64,000 nt of DNA, from positions 124,001 through 188,000 of the forward strand of contig NZ_CANMAU010000007.1 in NCBI RefSeq assembly GCF_947495925.1, read 5' to 3'. Source of the stretch: an uncultured Algibacter sp. Lineage in GTDB: Bacteria; Bacteroidota; Bacteroidia; Flavobacteriales; Flavobacteriaceae. The notes under the pieces are model-generated. The model saw nothing but the letters and a program-made list of their open reading frames with translations, had not been told where the DNA came from and searched no databases. A program made the position numbers and the translations under genes. How positions within the stretch are numbered: the first letter of the stretch is position 1; each line of letters starts with the position of its first letter. Shown one piece after another: positions 9,559 to 18,574 of the stretch.

Positions 9559-10224
9559 TTATGTTCGCAATAAATAACTCCATTTTAGATTTTTTCGTTT
9601 GTCTAAACGCGAAAGTGTTTTCAAGAATACGATAGCGGTAATAAGTGCATCTCCACTGGCGGTATGTCTATCTACTTTCGGAACATTAAGCTCAAGACAT
9701 AAATCATCTAAAGAATAGTGTTTCTTTAAATTTTCTTTATAGATAATATGTTTTGATTTATTAAATAGTGTACCCGTATCAATGAATCTGTTTTTAAGAT
9801 GACCAAGCCCGTGTCGAGATAATATTTCATTTATCATGGTTCTATCAAAATTGGCATGATGTGCTATTAAAACAGAACTTTTAATATAATCTAAAAATAT
9901 TTTGATGGCTTCTAATTCAGAAATCCGTTCTACCGGACTACTTTTTATTAATTCATGTATTTCAACCGTTTCTGGATTAAAAACATCTTGTTCTAAATAT
10001 AACTCTAAACTTTTATTAACAGGTATTGACTTTCCTGTAAACGCAACAGCTCCAACGGAGAGTACGCGATCTTTTTTTCTATCAAAGCCTGTTGTTTCAG
10101 TATCGAAAGCGACAAATCGCGTTTCATGAATAGGTGTTTTGTAAAAGTTTTCAAAATGCTCAAGGTAGTCTATCCAGAAATCAGGATAGTCTTTTTTACT
10201 TCTATTGAACCACTTAAAAACCAT
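9559..10224 (-). CDS. DnaQ-like 3'-5' exonuclease (DEDDh)
   Basis: A 221-residue protein with an exonuclease fold of the DNA polymerase III epsilon type. Exo I is FDTETTG (40-46), Exo II AHHANFD (121-127) and Exo III HTASGD (H187, D192), giving a complete DEDDh metal-binding set. The gene begins right after the DUF294 stop codon on the same strand, so the two are almost certainly one transcript. The same pairing with DUF294 proteins and ActP-type transporters occurs in Pseudomonas and other bacteria, which points to a role linked to acetate transport or signalling rather than replication. Confidence 0.88.
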   Translation of the reverse strand: MVFKWFNRSKKDYPDFWIDYLEHFENFYKTPIHETRFVAFDTETTGFDRKKDRVLSVGAVAFTGKSIPVNKSLELYLEQDVFNPETVEIHELIKSSPVERISELEAIKIFLDYIKSSVLIAHHANFDRTMINEILSRHGLGHLKNRFIDTGTLFNKSKHIIYKENLKKHYSLDDLCLELNVPKVDRHTASGDALITAIVFLKTLSRLDKRKNLKWSYLLRT

Positions 10225-12141
10225 TTACATGAAGTTTTTTAGGTCAAACCTAATTTTAAGGACTTCTTGAATCTCTTGTATAGGTTTAAAACAGCGTCTT
10301 AATTTAAGCTTTTCTTCTTTCATTAAGGTTTCCAAATTAATCAGTTTTCCGGAGTTGTTGTTTAATAAACCTTGCTTAGTTTTAAATTTTGTTAGGGCTT
10401 TAAAAGCGTAAGAGCAGGATTCATAAAGTTCTCTGTTCTGAGGTTCTAGGTGTGCTAATTTTTCAAAACGCTCAGAGGTATTGTTTACATCTCTGATTTG
10501 TTTACTTAAAATAAGTAACCTTGCAGCGTCTACTAGCGGCATAATAGCTCGACTTTTTATATTAAAAAGCTCCTTGTGTTCGCCATCTTGTTCTATTAAA
10601 AACTGTCTGAAAAAGCCAAGAGGAGAAGGGCTTTTTATGGCATCACTTCCTAAAAATTTATAAAATAATGTCGTTTCTCCTAATGTTTTATATATAGTAT
10701 CCGTTAATTTGTTAATAAGCTCCCTGTTCCCATAAACAAAGCTGTAATCAAAAAATATAGAAGATAATAGTACGGCTTTTTCGTCAGGTTTTAAAATCCA
10801 ATCTTTAAATTGGTTTTGCCACTCAGATAAAGATTTGCACCATTCTGGGTTACTGGCCATCATATCAGCTTCGCAATATTCAAAGCCTATTTTGTTTAAT
10901 GTTTTTGTAACTAGTCTTGCTAGTTCTAAAAAGTACTTTTGAGTGTCTTCATATTGATTTTCAGGAACATTGTCAAAAACAAGAGCATTATCTTGATCTG
11001 TAAATAATAACTGCTCTTTTCGCCCTTGACTACCTAGAGCTAACCAAGAAAAAGAAACTGGTGGGGGCGATGGCATTTTATTTATAGCCAAATCAATAGC
11101 TCTTATGCTAACAGCATCGTTTATTTGCGAAACCACATTTATTATATGAGAAATGGGAATGTTTTGTTCCAAATATCGTTTTAATAAACTGTTTGCTTTT
11201 AAGCGTGCACCTCGTAATTTTTTAGTGCGCTTTGCACGTTTAATTTCTTTTAAAATTACCGTCGGACTATTTCCTAAGGTAGCTAGAACATCATGATGCG
11301 TAAGAACACCAACTAACTTGGAGTTAACCGTACCATCTTTAGTAATGCATAAATGCCCAATATTGTTTTTAATCATTTGTAATTGACCATCGGCAACGGT
11401 TAGCCCTTTTTTTCCTGTAATTACAGGTGAAGACATGATGTTTTTAACAGAAGTTTCTATTGGAAATAAACCGGTAGCAATTTTGTTTTTTATATCACTA
11501 TTTGTAATAATTCCAACAGGCTTATTATCCGAATCAACAACAATAATACACCCAATTTTATGGGTGCACATTTTTTTTGCTGCGGTTTTTAAAGTAGACC
11601 GCTCTCCGCATGTTATTGGATTTTTAGTGTAATTGGCGGTTTGAAAATTTACAATATCCTCTGACCGGTTAGGTAGATAATCAACAAAAATTTTATCTGC
11701 AACTTCAGAAGTATATGGCGCATAAATATTTGAAGCAAAGGCTGTAATTAGGTACTTTTGAATTTTTGCACTATGGTCAGTGGCAGATTGAAAAGGCGCT
11801 ACAGGAATGGCGTATACAATCGATTCTTCATTTGCCGTTGCTGTCAATTGATAAGGGTCGTTTGAAATTAGAGGTTGTAATCCAAATACATCACCTTTAT
11901 CATGAATATTCATAATTTCATGTACCTCGCCTTTTTCATAATGCAAACCAATGGCACCGTCTCTTACAACATAAATGCAATTATGACTTGCCTCTTCTTT
12001 TTTAAAAATGGTGTCTCCTTTTTCCAAATAGATAATTGTAACCTCCGTAGCAATAACTATCAAGTTTTTAGGCTTAATCAAGCTAAAAGGCGGATAACGC
12101 TTTAAAAAGTCGCCCACGCGTTCTGCAATCGAGTTTTTCAT
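10225..12141 (-). CDS. cNMP-binding / CBS / DUF294 nucleotidyltransferase-like protein
   Basis: A 638-residue cytosolic signalling protein. Domains in order: a cyclic-nucleotide-binding domain (about 15-140), a pair of CBS domains (about 170-300), a GlnD-like nucleotidyltransferase domain (DUF294, about 320-470) with GSQGRKEQLLFTDQDNALVF, and the DUF294 C-terminal substrate-binding-like domain. The G-S-x-G-R and T-D-x-D residues of the nucleotidyltransferase active site are kept, so activity is plausible though its target is unknown. It is co-oriented with the exonuclease and convergent with the acetate genes, a gene set that recurs in other phyla. Confidence 0.88.
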   Translation of the reverse strand: MKNSIAERVGDFLKRYPPFSLIKPKNLIVIATEVTIIYLEKGDTIFKKEEASHNCIYVVRDGAIGLHYEKGEVHEIMNIHDKGDVFGLQPLISNDPYQLTATANEESIVYAIPVAPFQSATDHSAKIQKYLITAFASNIYAPYTSEVADKIFVDYLPNRSEDIVNFQTANYTKNPITCGERSTLKTAAKKMCTHKIGCIIVVDSDNKPVGIITNSDIKNKIATGLFPIETSVKNIMSSPVITGKKGLTVADGQLQMIKNNIGHLCITKDGTVNSKLVGVLTHHDVLATLGNSPTVILKEIKRAKRTKKLRGARLKANSLLKRYLEQNIPISHIINVVSQINDAVSIRAIDLAINKMPSPPPVSFSWLALGSQGRKEQLLFTDQDNALVFDNVPENQYEDTQKYFLELARLVTKTLNKIGFEYCEADMMASNPEWCKSLSEWQNQFKDWILKPDEKAVLLSSIFFDYSFVYGNRELINKLTDTIYKTLGETTLFYKFLGSDAIKSPSPLGFFRQFLIEQDGEHKELFNIKSRAIMPLVDAARLLILSKQIRDVNNTSERFEKLAHLEPQNRELYESCSYAFKALTKFKTKQGLLNNNSGKLINLETLMKEEKLKLRRCFKPIQEIQEVLKIRFDLKNFM

Positions 12142-12172
12142 AAACAGGAGAAAAGAGTTCTATTTGCGGCTA

Positions 12173-12787
12173 TTAAATAAGCTTAAAGTCTAACAGAAGT
12201 TTGCCTTCTACTGAGGCTTGCAAATGGTCTCCCTTTACATTTAATCCAGCACCACTTGCAGGAGTTCCAGTAAAAATCAAATCACCAGGCTCTAAAGTCA
12301 TGTATTTCGAAACAAAAGCTATAATTTCACTAAAATTGTAAATCATATCAGAAGTATTACCCACTTGAATTTTTTTGCCATTAATATCTAAATCAAAATT
12401 AATATTATTTAAATCAGGGAAATTAGAAACAGCTTGAAAACCTGCTACAGGCGAAGCTCCATCAAAGCCTTTTGCTAACGCCCAAGGTCCTTTAGTTTCT
12501 CTACTTTTGGTAAGTACATCTTTAGCAGTGTAATCAATACCAATACCAATTTCACTTATATAAGAAGTTGCCTCATTTTCCGAGATGTTTTTACCCGTTT
12601 TACCAATTTTAGCAACTAACTCTACCTCATAAACCAATTCATTAGTAATTGCAGGAAAAGGGATATCCTTGTTGTCTGTGACTAAAGTACTTTCAGCTTT
12701 TAAAAATATGAGTTGATGACCTGTTTTTAAGGCTTCAATTTCACTTTTATCATTTACATAATTTTTACCAATACCTATTATTTTCAT
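12173..12787 (-). CDS. Fumarylacetoacetate hydrolase (FAH) family protein
   Basis: A 204-residue single-domain FAH-fold protein. IIGIGKNYVNDKSEI at the N-terminus, the acidic metal ligands in YEVELVAKIG (about 54-63), and the C-terminal LEPGDLIFTGTPASGAG block match small family members such as acylpyruvases and oxaloacetate decarboxylase-like enzymes. These cleave or decarboxylate 2-oxo-diacids with Mg2+. It lies 31 bp beyond the DUF294 start on the same strand. The substrate cannot be read from sequence. Confidence 0.85.
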   Translation of the reverse strand: MKIIGIGKNYVNDKSEIEALKTGHQLIFLKAESTLVTDNKDIPFPAITNELVYEVELVAKIGKTGKNISENEATSYISEIGIGIDYTAKDVLTKSRETKGPWALAKGFDGASPVAGFQAVSNFPDLNNINFDLDINGKKIQVGNTSDMIYNFSEIIAFVSKYMTLEPGDLIFTGTPASGAGLNVKGDHLQASVEGKLLLDFKLI

Positions 12788-13113
12788 TACTTTATATTGT
12801 TTGAATTGTTATTTTTTTTGAATGCTAAAAGTAAGGAATAAAGCAAATGCTTTAAGTGTTTTTTTATAATTTTTAATGTTGCCACTCTTTGTTGCATTGG
12901 TATTTTAAACTGTTTTTTTTTTTTAAAGGTTATAGGATGGTCAAAGGCTTTATAATTACTACTTTTTTTTCTTTTTTAGTAATAGAAACTTTTAAATGTT
13001 AAAAATAAGGTGACTACAGTTACTATTATATGTTACAATTAACAATTTCATAGTTTTTTAAGACTATAAATTTTTATGAAAAACATTACCTTTCTAAATT
13101 CAAAAAATAGTGC
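12788..13113. other. Intergenic region between divergent genes
   Basis: 326 bp of very AT-rich DNA separate the divergent FAH and ABC transporter genes. It must hold both promoters. A short palindromic core (AAAGCAAATGCTTT, near 12842) and several T runs are visible, but no convincing TAnnTTTG box with a -33 TTG partner and no small gene. Confidence 0.5.
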
Positions 13114-14886
13114 ATGCAACATTTAAAGGAAACTTCAAAAAAGAAAGGCAAAACCAAATCCAAAGTAACGATTACGCAAGCCTTTAAAACCATTATTTGG
13201 CCAAGGCGAAATTTGGTGTTTATGGGGTTAGTATTAATAGTTATTCGGAGTTTAGCTGGGTTAATTTTACCGTGGCAAAGTAAAGTACTTTTAGATGAGG
13301 TTGTACCTAGTAAAGACACATCGCAGTTGTATAATTTGATAGCAATTGTTTTAACAGCCATTTTAATACAAGCTGTTACCTCGTTTGCTTTAACACGAAT
13401 TTTGAGTGTACAAGCACAGTATTTAATTAGTGAATTACGTGCTCAAGTCCAGAAAAAGGTGTTGTCGCTTCCTATTAGTTTTTTTGATAATACGAAGTCT
13501 GGTGCTTTAGTGTCTCGAATTATGAGTGATGTTGAAGGGGTTAGGAACCTTATTGGAACAGGTTTGGTGCAATTGGTTGGTGGAACTTTTACCGCGATTG
13601 TATCGTTAATTATACTTATCAAGCTAAACCCATGGATGACACTTTTTGTGTTTGTTCCGCTATCGGTTTTCGGGTATATAGCTCTAAGGGCATTCAAATA
13701 TATTCGCCCCATTTTTAGAGTACGGGGCAAAATTAACGCTGAGGTGAAAGGAAGGTTAACTGAAACTTTGGCGGGCGTTCGTGTTATTAAAGCGTTTAAT
13801 GCTGAAGAGCAGGAAAATCATATTTTTGAGAAAGGTGTAGATAAACTGTTTCAAAATGTAAAAAAGAGTTTAACTGCCACAGCATTAATGACAAGCTCTT
13901 CTACGTTTTTAATTGGAGTTGCTACTACTGGTATAATGGCCATTGGTGGCTACTATATGATTCAAAGTGAAATGACTTCCGGAGATTTTTTGTTTTTCAC
14001 ACTGGTACTTGGTTTTATGATTGCTCCAATTGTTCAAATGAGCAATATTGGGAGCCAGTTAACCGAGGCTTTGGCAGGTTTAGATAGAACCGAAGAGCTT
14101 ATGAATATGACTGCAGAGGAAGACAATAAGGAGCGAACCATTCAGTTAGAAAAGTTGAATGGTGATATTGAATTTGATAATGTGTCGTTTTCATATGAAG
14201 AAGATAAAGAAGTACTTCATAATATAAATTTTAAAGCACCTGCAGGTTCTGTTACCGCATTGGTTGGAAGTTCAGGGTCAGGAAAATCAACTATAGCTGG
14301 TTTATCTGCTACTTTTTTAAATCCAAAATCGGGTAGGGTTACTATCGATAATCAAGATTTATCAAAGGTTAAACTAAGTAGTTATCGAAAGTACTTGGGG
14401 GTCGTATTGCAAGATGAATTTTTGTTTGAAGGAACCATTAGAGAAAATATTATGTTTCCAAGACCTAATGCCACGGAAGATGAATTGCAAAGCGCTGTTA
14501 AAGCGGCATATGTATCAGAGTTTACAGATCGGTTTGATGAAGGTTTAGAGACTTTAATTGGAGAACGAGGAGTGAAATTATCTGGTGGTCAGCGGCAACG
14601 TCTGGCTATTGCACGAGCTATTTTGGCAGACCCTAAAATTATTATTTTAGATGAAGCAACGTCCAATTTAGATACTGAAAGTGAAGCTCTTATTCAGAAG
14701 AGTTTGGGCGAGCTGGTAAAAGATAGAACGACCATCGTAATTGCCCATAGGTTAAGTACCATTAGAAAGGCAGATCAAATTTTAGTTATTGAATCTGGTA
14801 AAATTGTGGAACGTGGTACGCATGACGATCTTATTACCCAAGGAGGTAGATATTATGATTTATATACTTATCAAGCAAAAATATAA
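13114..14886 (+). CDS. ABC exporter, fused permease and ATPase (MsbA-like)
   Basis: A 590-residue half-transporter that would act as a homodimer in the inner membrane. The N-terminal six-helix domain (about 30-320) is followed by an ATPase with Walker A GSSGSGKST (about 385-393), signature LSGGQ (about 489-493), Walker B IIILDEA and the H-loop AHRLST. Order and length fit the lipid/multidrug exporter group (MsbA, BmrA). Substrate unknown. The DinB gene starts two bases after its stop. Confidence 0.9.
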   Translation: MQHLKETSKKKGKTKSKVTITQAFKTIIWPRRNLVFMGLVLIVIRSLAGLILPWQSKVLLDEVVPSKDTSQLYNLIAIVLTAILIQAVTSFALTRILSVQAQYLISELRAQVQKKVLSLPISFFDNTKSGALVSRIMSDVEGVRNLIGTGLVQLVGGTFTAIVSLIILIKLNPWMTLFVFVPLSVFGYIALRAFKYIRPIFRVRGKINAEVKGRLTETLAGVRVIKAFNAEEQENHIFEKGVDKLFQNVKKSLTATALMTSSSTFLIGVATTGIMAIGGYYMIQSEMTSGDFLFFTLVLGFMIAPIVQMSNIGSQLTEALAGLDRTEELMNMTAEEDNKERTIQLEKLNGDIEFDNVSFSYEEDKEVLHNINFKAPAGSVTALVGSSGSGKSTIAGLSATFLNPKSGRVTIDNQDLSKVKLSSYRKYLGVVLQDEFLFEGTIRENIMFPRPNATEDELQSAVKAAYVSEFTDRFDEGLETLIGERGVKLSGGQRQRLAIARAILADPKIIILDEATSNLDTESEALIQKSLGELVKDRTTIVIAHRLSTIRKADQILVIESGKIVERGTHDDLITQGGRYYDLYTYQAKI

Positions 14887-14888
14887 TA

Positions 14889-15410
14889 ATGACTGTTACA
14901 GACTTAAATACATCAGAATACCATGCGTTTTACGAAACCTATATTAGCAAAGTACCAAAGGATATCGATTTGATAGAAGGTTTTAAAATAGGAGGAGAAC
15001 AGTTGATTTCGTTTTTTAATCAGATTCCTATAGATAAACTAGAGTACAGGTACGAATTAGGCAAATGGAGCATTAAAGAAGTGCTTCAACATATTATTGA
15101 TACGGAACGTATTTTTATATATCGATGTTTTAGAATTGCTAGACATGACAAAACAAAATTAACAGGCTTCGAACAAGACGACTACATAGAACCTTCGAGA
15201 GCCCATTCAAAATCCATTGAATCTTTGCTAGAGGAATATCAAGTAGTCCGTCAAAACTCCATAGTACTTTTAAAAAGCTTAAGTGAGGCCAATTTAAAAT
15301 ACTTGGGAAACGCAAGTAATACTATGCTCTCTGCTAGAGCAGCTGCTTTTATGACCTTGGGACATGAAATACACCATAGGCATATAGTAAAGGAGAGGTA
15401 TTTGGTTTAA
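14889..15410 (+). CDS. DinB-family protein
   Basis: A 173-residue four-helix DinB-fold protein. The landmarks are YRYELGKWSIKEVLQHIIDT (about 54-73), carrying the first His ligand, and the C-terminal GHEIHHRHIVKERY with further His residues that would complete a metal site. DinB/YfiT proteins include thiol-dependent metalloenzymes and stress proteins; the precise activity is unknown. Coupled to the ABC exporter by a two-base gap. Confidence 0.85.
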   Translation: MTVTDLNTSEYHAFYETYISKVPKDIDLIEGFKIGGEQLISFFNQIPIDKLEYRYELGKWSIKEVLQHIIDTERIFIYRCFRIARHDKTKLTGFEQDDYIEPSRAHSKSIESLLEEYQVVRQNSIVLLKSLSEANLKYLGNASNTMLSARAAAFMTLGHEIHHRHIVKERYLV

Positions 15411-15483
15411 ACGATGTAGCACATCTTAAAACTTATCTTATTTAGCTAAAGCTTATCTTATATAGTACTTTTTACATTCCTTA

Positions 15484-16605
15484 TCAGTGTTTTAGCCAGT
15501 GTCTTAGTTTTTTTTGAGCTGGAATTTCAACATGCTTATAGGTCAAATATGATGAGCCGATTATTAATATCAATAGTATAAATAGCCAAAGAATTTTATC
15601 CGATAAACCAGGTGTCAAATTAGGGTTTGCTGGTATAAAATATAAATCTAACCACATTAACCAAAGGTATATCCAAAATAGATGGATTAAATAAGTTGAG
15701 TAAGAAATATTACCTAAGAAAATCAATGGCTTTGAATTAAGCCATTTATATGGTCTCCCATTGTTCAGCGCAGCACAAAGAATAAAAGCTCCAAAAAATG
15801 GAATGACTATAACATCATAAAGGTTAAAATGCAGAACTGATAAAGACCCTAAAAGCATTATATAGAACATCCAATCTTTACTCCAGATTGATTGCTTATG
15901 AACCAAAATTGAGTATACCTGATACACAACAATACCTATTGTAAAACCAAAAATACAGCGAAGCGTACCTAATCCATAAAATTCGTCAAGTTTAAATTCT
16001 GGGTTCTGATATGCTATAAAAACGAAGCCAAAGAAGGCTAATATTCCAGAGACGATATTCAAATGTTTATGGCCCTTGTTTAATAAAGGAATTAGTCCAA
16101 TTGCAAGAATGTATGTCCACCATTCTGCAGCAATGGACCACGATCCAACATTCCAAACTGGGCGGTCAATTATTCCTGTAGTTTGCAAAAAAAACAAATG
16201 AATAAAGAAATCAGGAATAGATCTACACCATTTCCATTTCTCAGTGGCATAATCCGGGAATAACTGAAACAATACTATAGTTTGCAATACAAAAAGCAGC
16301 ATAATGAAAACATGTAATGGGTAAAGCCGCGTGAACCGCGCCCATAAATATTTTTTTATAACTTTTCTAGTTCGGTTTTCTAATTTCTTACCATATACAT
16401 GACAAATTACAAAGCCACTCAGTATAAAAAAAAAGTCGACCCATACATATCCATTAGTTATAATAGATGAATACTTTGTATCAATCAACCGAGGAAACCC
16501 TCGTAACATTAACCAAATGTCGTAATGGAATAGTATAACCAATAAAGCTGCTAGTCCTCTTAAAGGAGTAAGAGAGTAAATGTAATTAACAGATTTAGGT
16601 TTCAT
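15484..16605 (-). CDS. Acyltransferase-3 family membrane protein (OafA/YrhL type)
   Basis: A 373-residue membrane protein with about ten helices. The N-terminal SLTPLRGLAALLVILFH stretch with its His, and the WVDFFFILSGFVI segment near 50-65, are the standard signatures of acyltransferase-3 enzymes, which O-acylate surface polysaccharides or lipids. A second charged block (RFTRLYPLHVF) is at about 90-100. It stands alone, with about 630 bp of empty DNA upstream. The acceptor is not known. Confidence 0.88.
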   Translation of the reverse strand: MKPKSVNYIYSLTPLRGLAALLVILFHYDIWLMLRGFPRLIDTKYSSIITNGYVWVDFFFILSGFVICHVYGKKLENRTRKVIKKYLWARFTRLYPLHVFIMLLFVLQTIVLFQLFPDYATEKWKWCRSIPDFFIHLFFLQTTGIIDRPVWNVGSWSIAAEWWTYILAIGLIPLLNKGHKHLNIVSGILAFFGFVFIAYQNPEFKLDEFYGLGTLRCIFGFTIGIVVYQVYSILVHKQSIWSKDWMFYIMLLGSLSVLHFNLYDVIVIPFFGAFILCAALNNGRPYKWLNSKPLIFLGNISYSTYLIHLFWIYLWLMWLDLYFIPANPNLTPGLSDKILWLFILLILIIGSSYLTYKHVEIPAQKKLRHWLKH

Positions 16606-17232
16606 AGTTTGGTTGTTAACTTATTTATCATATCTGTTTACAATTTTACACAAAGTAAAATACTTGAATAAAATTGATAAAAAAGTTGAACTTGTTCAAC
16701 TAGAAAATTATTTTTCGTTTTTTAAATGGTAATTAAAAATGCGTAGTTAAATTTTGTTTTATGGATGTTAGTTGGTTTGAGAATTTGAGTTAAAAAAATC
16801 TGAATAACGTTTGATTATATATCATTTAAACGTATAAATAAGTCAAATCTTGGAAGTTTTCACCCAGAAAGACATAATGTGGGTGTCTTTTAGGTTGTAA
16901 AAATGTTAAAATTCTATATTCATTTAAAAGGTTTAATAAACCGATTTAAATCTTTTGAAAAGCGATAATGATTGTATATTCTCTTCTTGAGTAATCCGCT
17001 TTATAATTCTCCGGTATGAAAGGGGTCATTCGAATATAATTAAAAACCGGTATTTGTATTAAAGTTGATTGTGTCTATATTATTTTAAAGTTGAGTGTGT
17101 CATTATACTGAATTGCTTTTAAAATAATTTCAAATTATGATGTGGCTTATAAAAGTTTAAAATGGAAAAAAGAATAATGAAAACTTTTAATTAATTAGAA
17201 ATTTTCAACTACCATTCATAAAAATATAGGCG
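16606..17232. other. 627-bp gene-free region
   Basis: No coding sequence could be supported here on either strand. The region holds a pair of competing short inverted repeats (16857-16893), a 17-bp near-identical direct repeat (17059-17075 and 17085-17101) and otherwise AT-rich DNA. It separates two minus-strand genes and would contain the promoter of the acyltransferase. Confidence 0.6.
17059..17101 (+). repeat. Two 17-bp direct repeats, period 26
   Basis: TTAAAGTTGATTGTGTC at 17059-17075 recurs with one mismatch at 17085-17101 (TTAAAGTTGAGTGTGTC). Closely spaced repeats of this size occur at the ends of some insertion sequences, notably the IS21 family, but no transposase or second end is visible, so the origin is uncertain. 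A transcription factor binding pair is the other option. Confidence 0.5.
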
Positions 17233-18402
17233 TTAAATTTTTATAAACTTTTTTCTAACTATTTTAGTGTTTATAAGGACGTCTATAAAGTATAAACCAC
17301 TTGGTAAATTTGAAATATTTATACGCGAATTAATTGTGTTTTTAATAAGACTCCCATTAATACTATATATTTTGACTTCTTTTATAGGTTCTCGGCTATC
17401 TATATGAATAAAGTTTTGTGCAGGATTTGGGTATATTTTTGTGGTTACAATTGAGTTGCTCTTTGTATGTAGTGCAATAGGCGTGAATTCCCAGATATCA
17501 TGATAAACTTCAAAAGGACTAGTACGCCAGCCAGCCCCAACATAGCCTTTTCCGTTAAGCGTAAATGAAAAAGACGCTTTTGCTGAATATTTACAGTCAG
17601 GAATCGCAGACCAGATATCGTTTGAAGGGGAATAGCTATAAAACTGTGAGTCATATTCAAACCCATTGTTATTAGAATACGTTCCTAAACCGGTATATCC
17701 TATTTCATTTATTACAAAGCTTATCATAGAAGAAGGGGCGCGTGAATATGGGTAATTAGCTATTTGTTCCCAGGAATTATTTTCTGGATTATATTTAAAA
17801 AAGTTAGAAGAACTTTCAAGAGCTGAGTTTGTCCCAGAACCAACATAGAACTTATTATTAATGGAAAAATGCGCAGTGTTAAAATAATAAGAACCTCCTG
17901 GATAACGGGACTCTTTATCTGTCCAAATAGTTGTATTTGGATCATATGAATACATTTTGCCTAATAATAAGAAATACCCTACGTTATTAAAAGAAAAATT
18001 TGGAATAGGAACTGAGCTATGAAATATAAAACTCGGTAAATCAGCTAATTGTGTCCAGGTTTCCGTATTAGGGTTAAATTCGTAAAATACTTTAGAACTT
18101 TCATTAGGATCTGAAGGCAAGCCTGGTGCAACAAACGCTCTATCACCTATGGGTAATGCAAATCCATCTTGGTACCCTTTATCTCTCATCCACTCAATAG
18201 TCGTAAAGTTCCATGTGTCTGTGTCGGTTTGGTATTTATATAATTTAGCATCAAATGTATCAATAACATAGGCTTTATTATCTATTGTAAATGAGAGGAG
18301 ATTTATTGAACCAGAAGCAGCGAAATCGTTTTTCTTGTTCCATTCTTGAGCGAAATTTAAGCAAGTACAGAAGAAACAAACTAAAAAAAACTTTCTTTTC
18401 AT
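17233..18402 (-). CDS. Kelch-repeat protein with T9SS sorting domain
   Basis: The start at 18402 is preferred over an upstream ATG (18444) because it gives a clean signal peptide, MKRKFFLVCFFCTCLNFAQ. The mature protein has about six kelch-like repeats, each with a YxYxPxxxxW pattern (for example YEFNPNTETWTQLADLP and YKYQTDTDTW), which would form a beta propeller. The last about 75 residues (from KIYPNPAQNFIHI to KIVRKKFIKI) are a type A T9SS C-terminal sorting domain, so the protein should be exported to the cell surface or medium. The ligand or enzymatic role is unknown and no partner gene is adjacent. Confidence 0.85.
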   Translation of the reverse strand: MKRKFFLVCFFCTCLNFAQEWNKKNDFAASGSINLLSFTIDNKAYVIDTFDAKLYKYQTDTDTWNFTTIEWMRDKGYQDGFALPIGDRAFVAPGLPSDPNESSKVFYEFNPNTETWTQLADLPSFIFHSSVPIPNFSFNNVGYFLLLGKMYSYDPNTTIWTDKESRYPGGSYYFNTAHFSINNKFYVGSGTNSALESSSNFFKYNPENNSWEQIANYPYSRAPSSMISFVINEIGYTGLGTYSNNNGFEYDSQFYSYSPSNDIWSAIPDCKYSAKASFSFTLNGKGYVGAGWRTSPFEVYHDIWEFTPIALHTKSNSIVTTKIYPNPAQNFIHIDSREPIKEVKIYSINGSLIKNTINSRINISNLPSGLYFIDVLINTKIVRKKFIKI

Positions 18403-18574
18403 GTCGTATACATTTTGATCAAGTCTAAATATTGTAGGATACAAGTATAATCTTTAATTTTTGCTTTGTATTGAAAATGAGGATGAATATACATATCATC
18501 TTTATAAATAGAAAATAAAGCCTATGTTATTGACTAAAATTATCCAAAAGTGTTAAGGGTAATGAAATGTAAAA

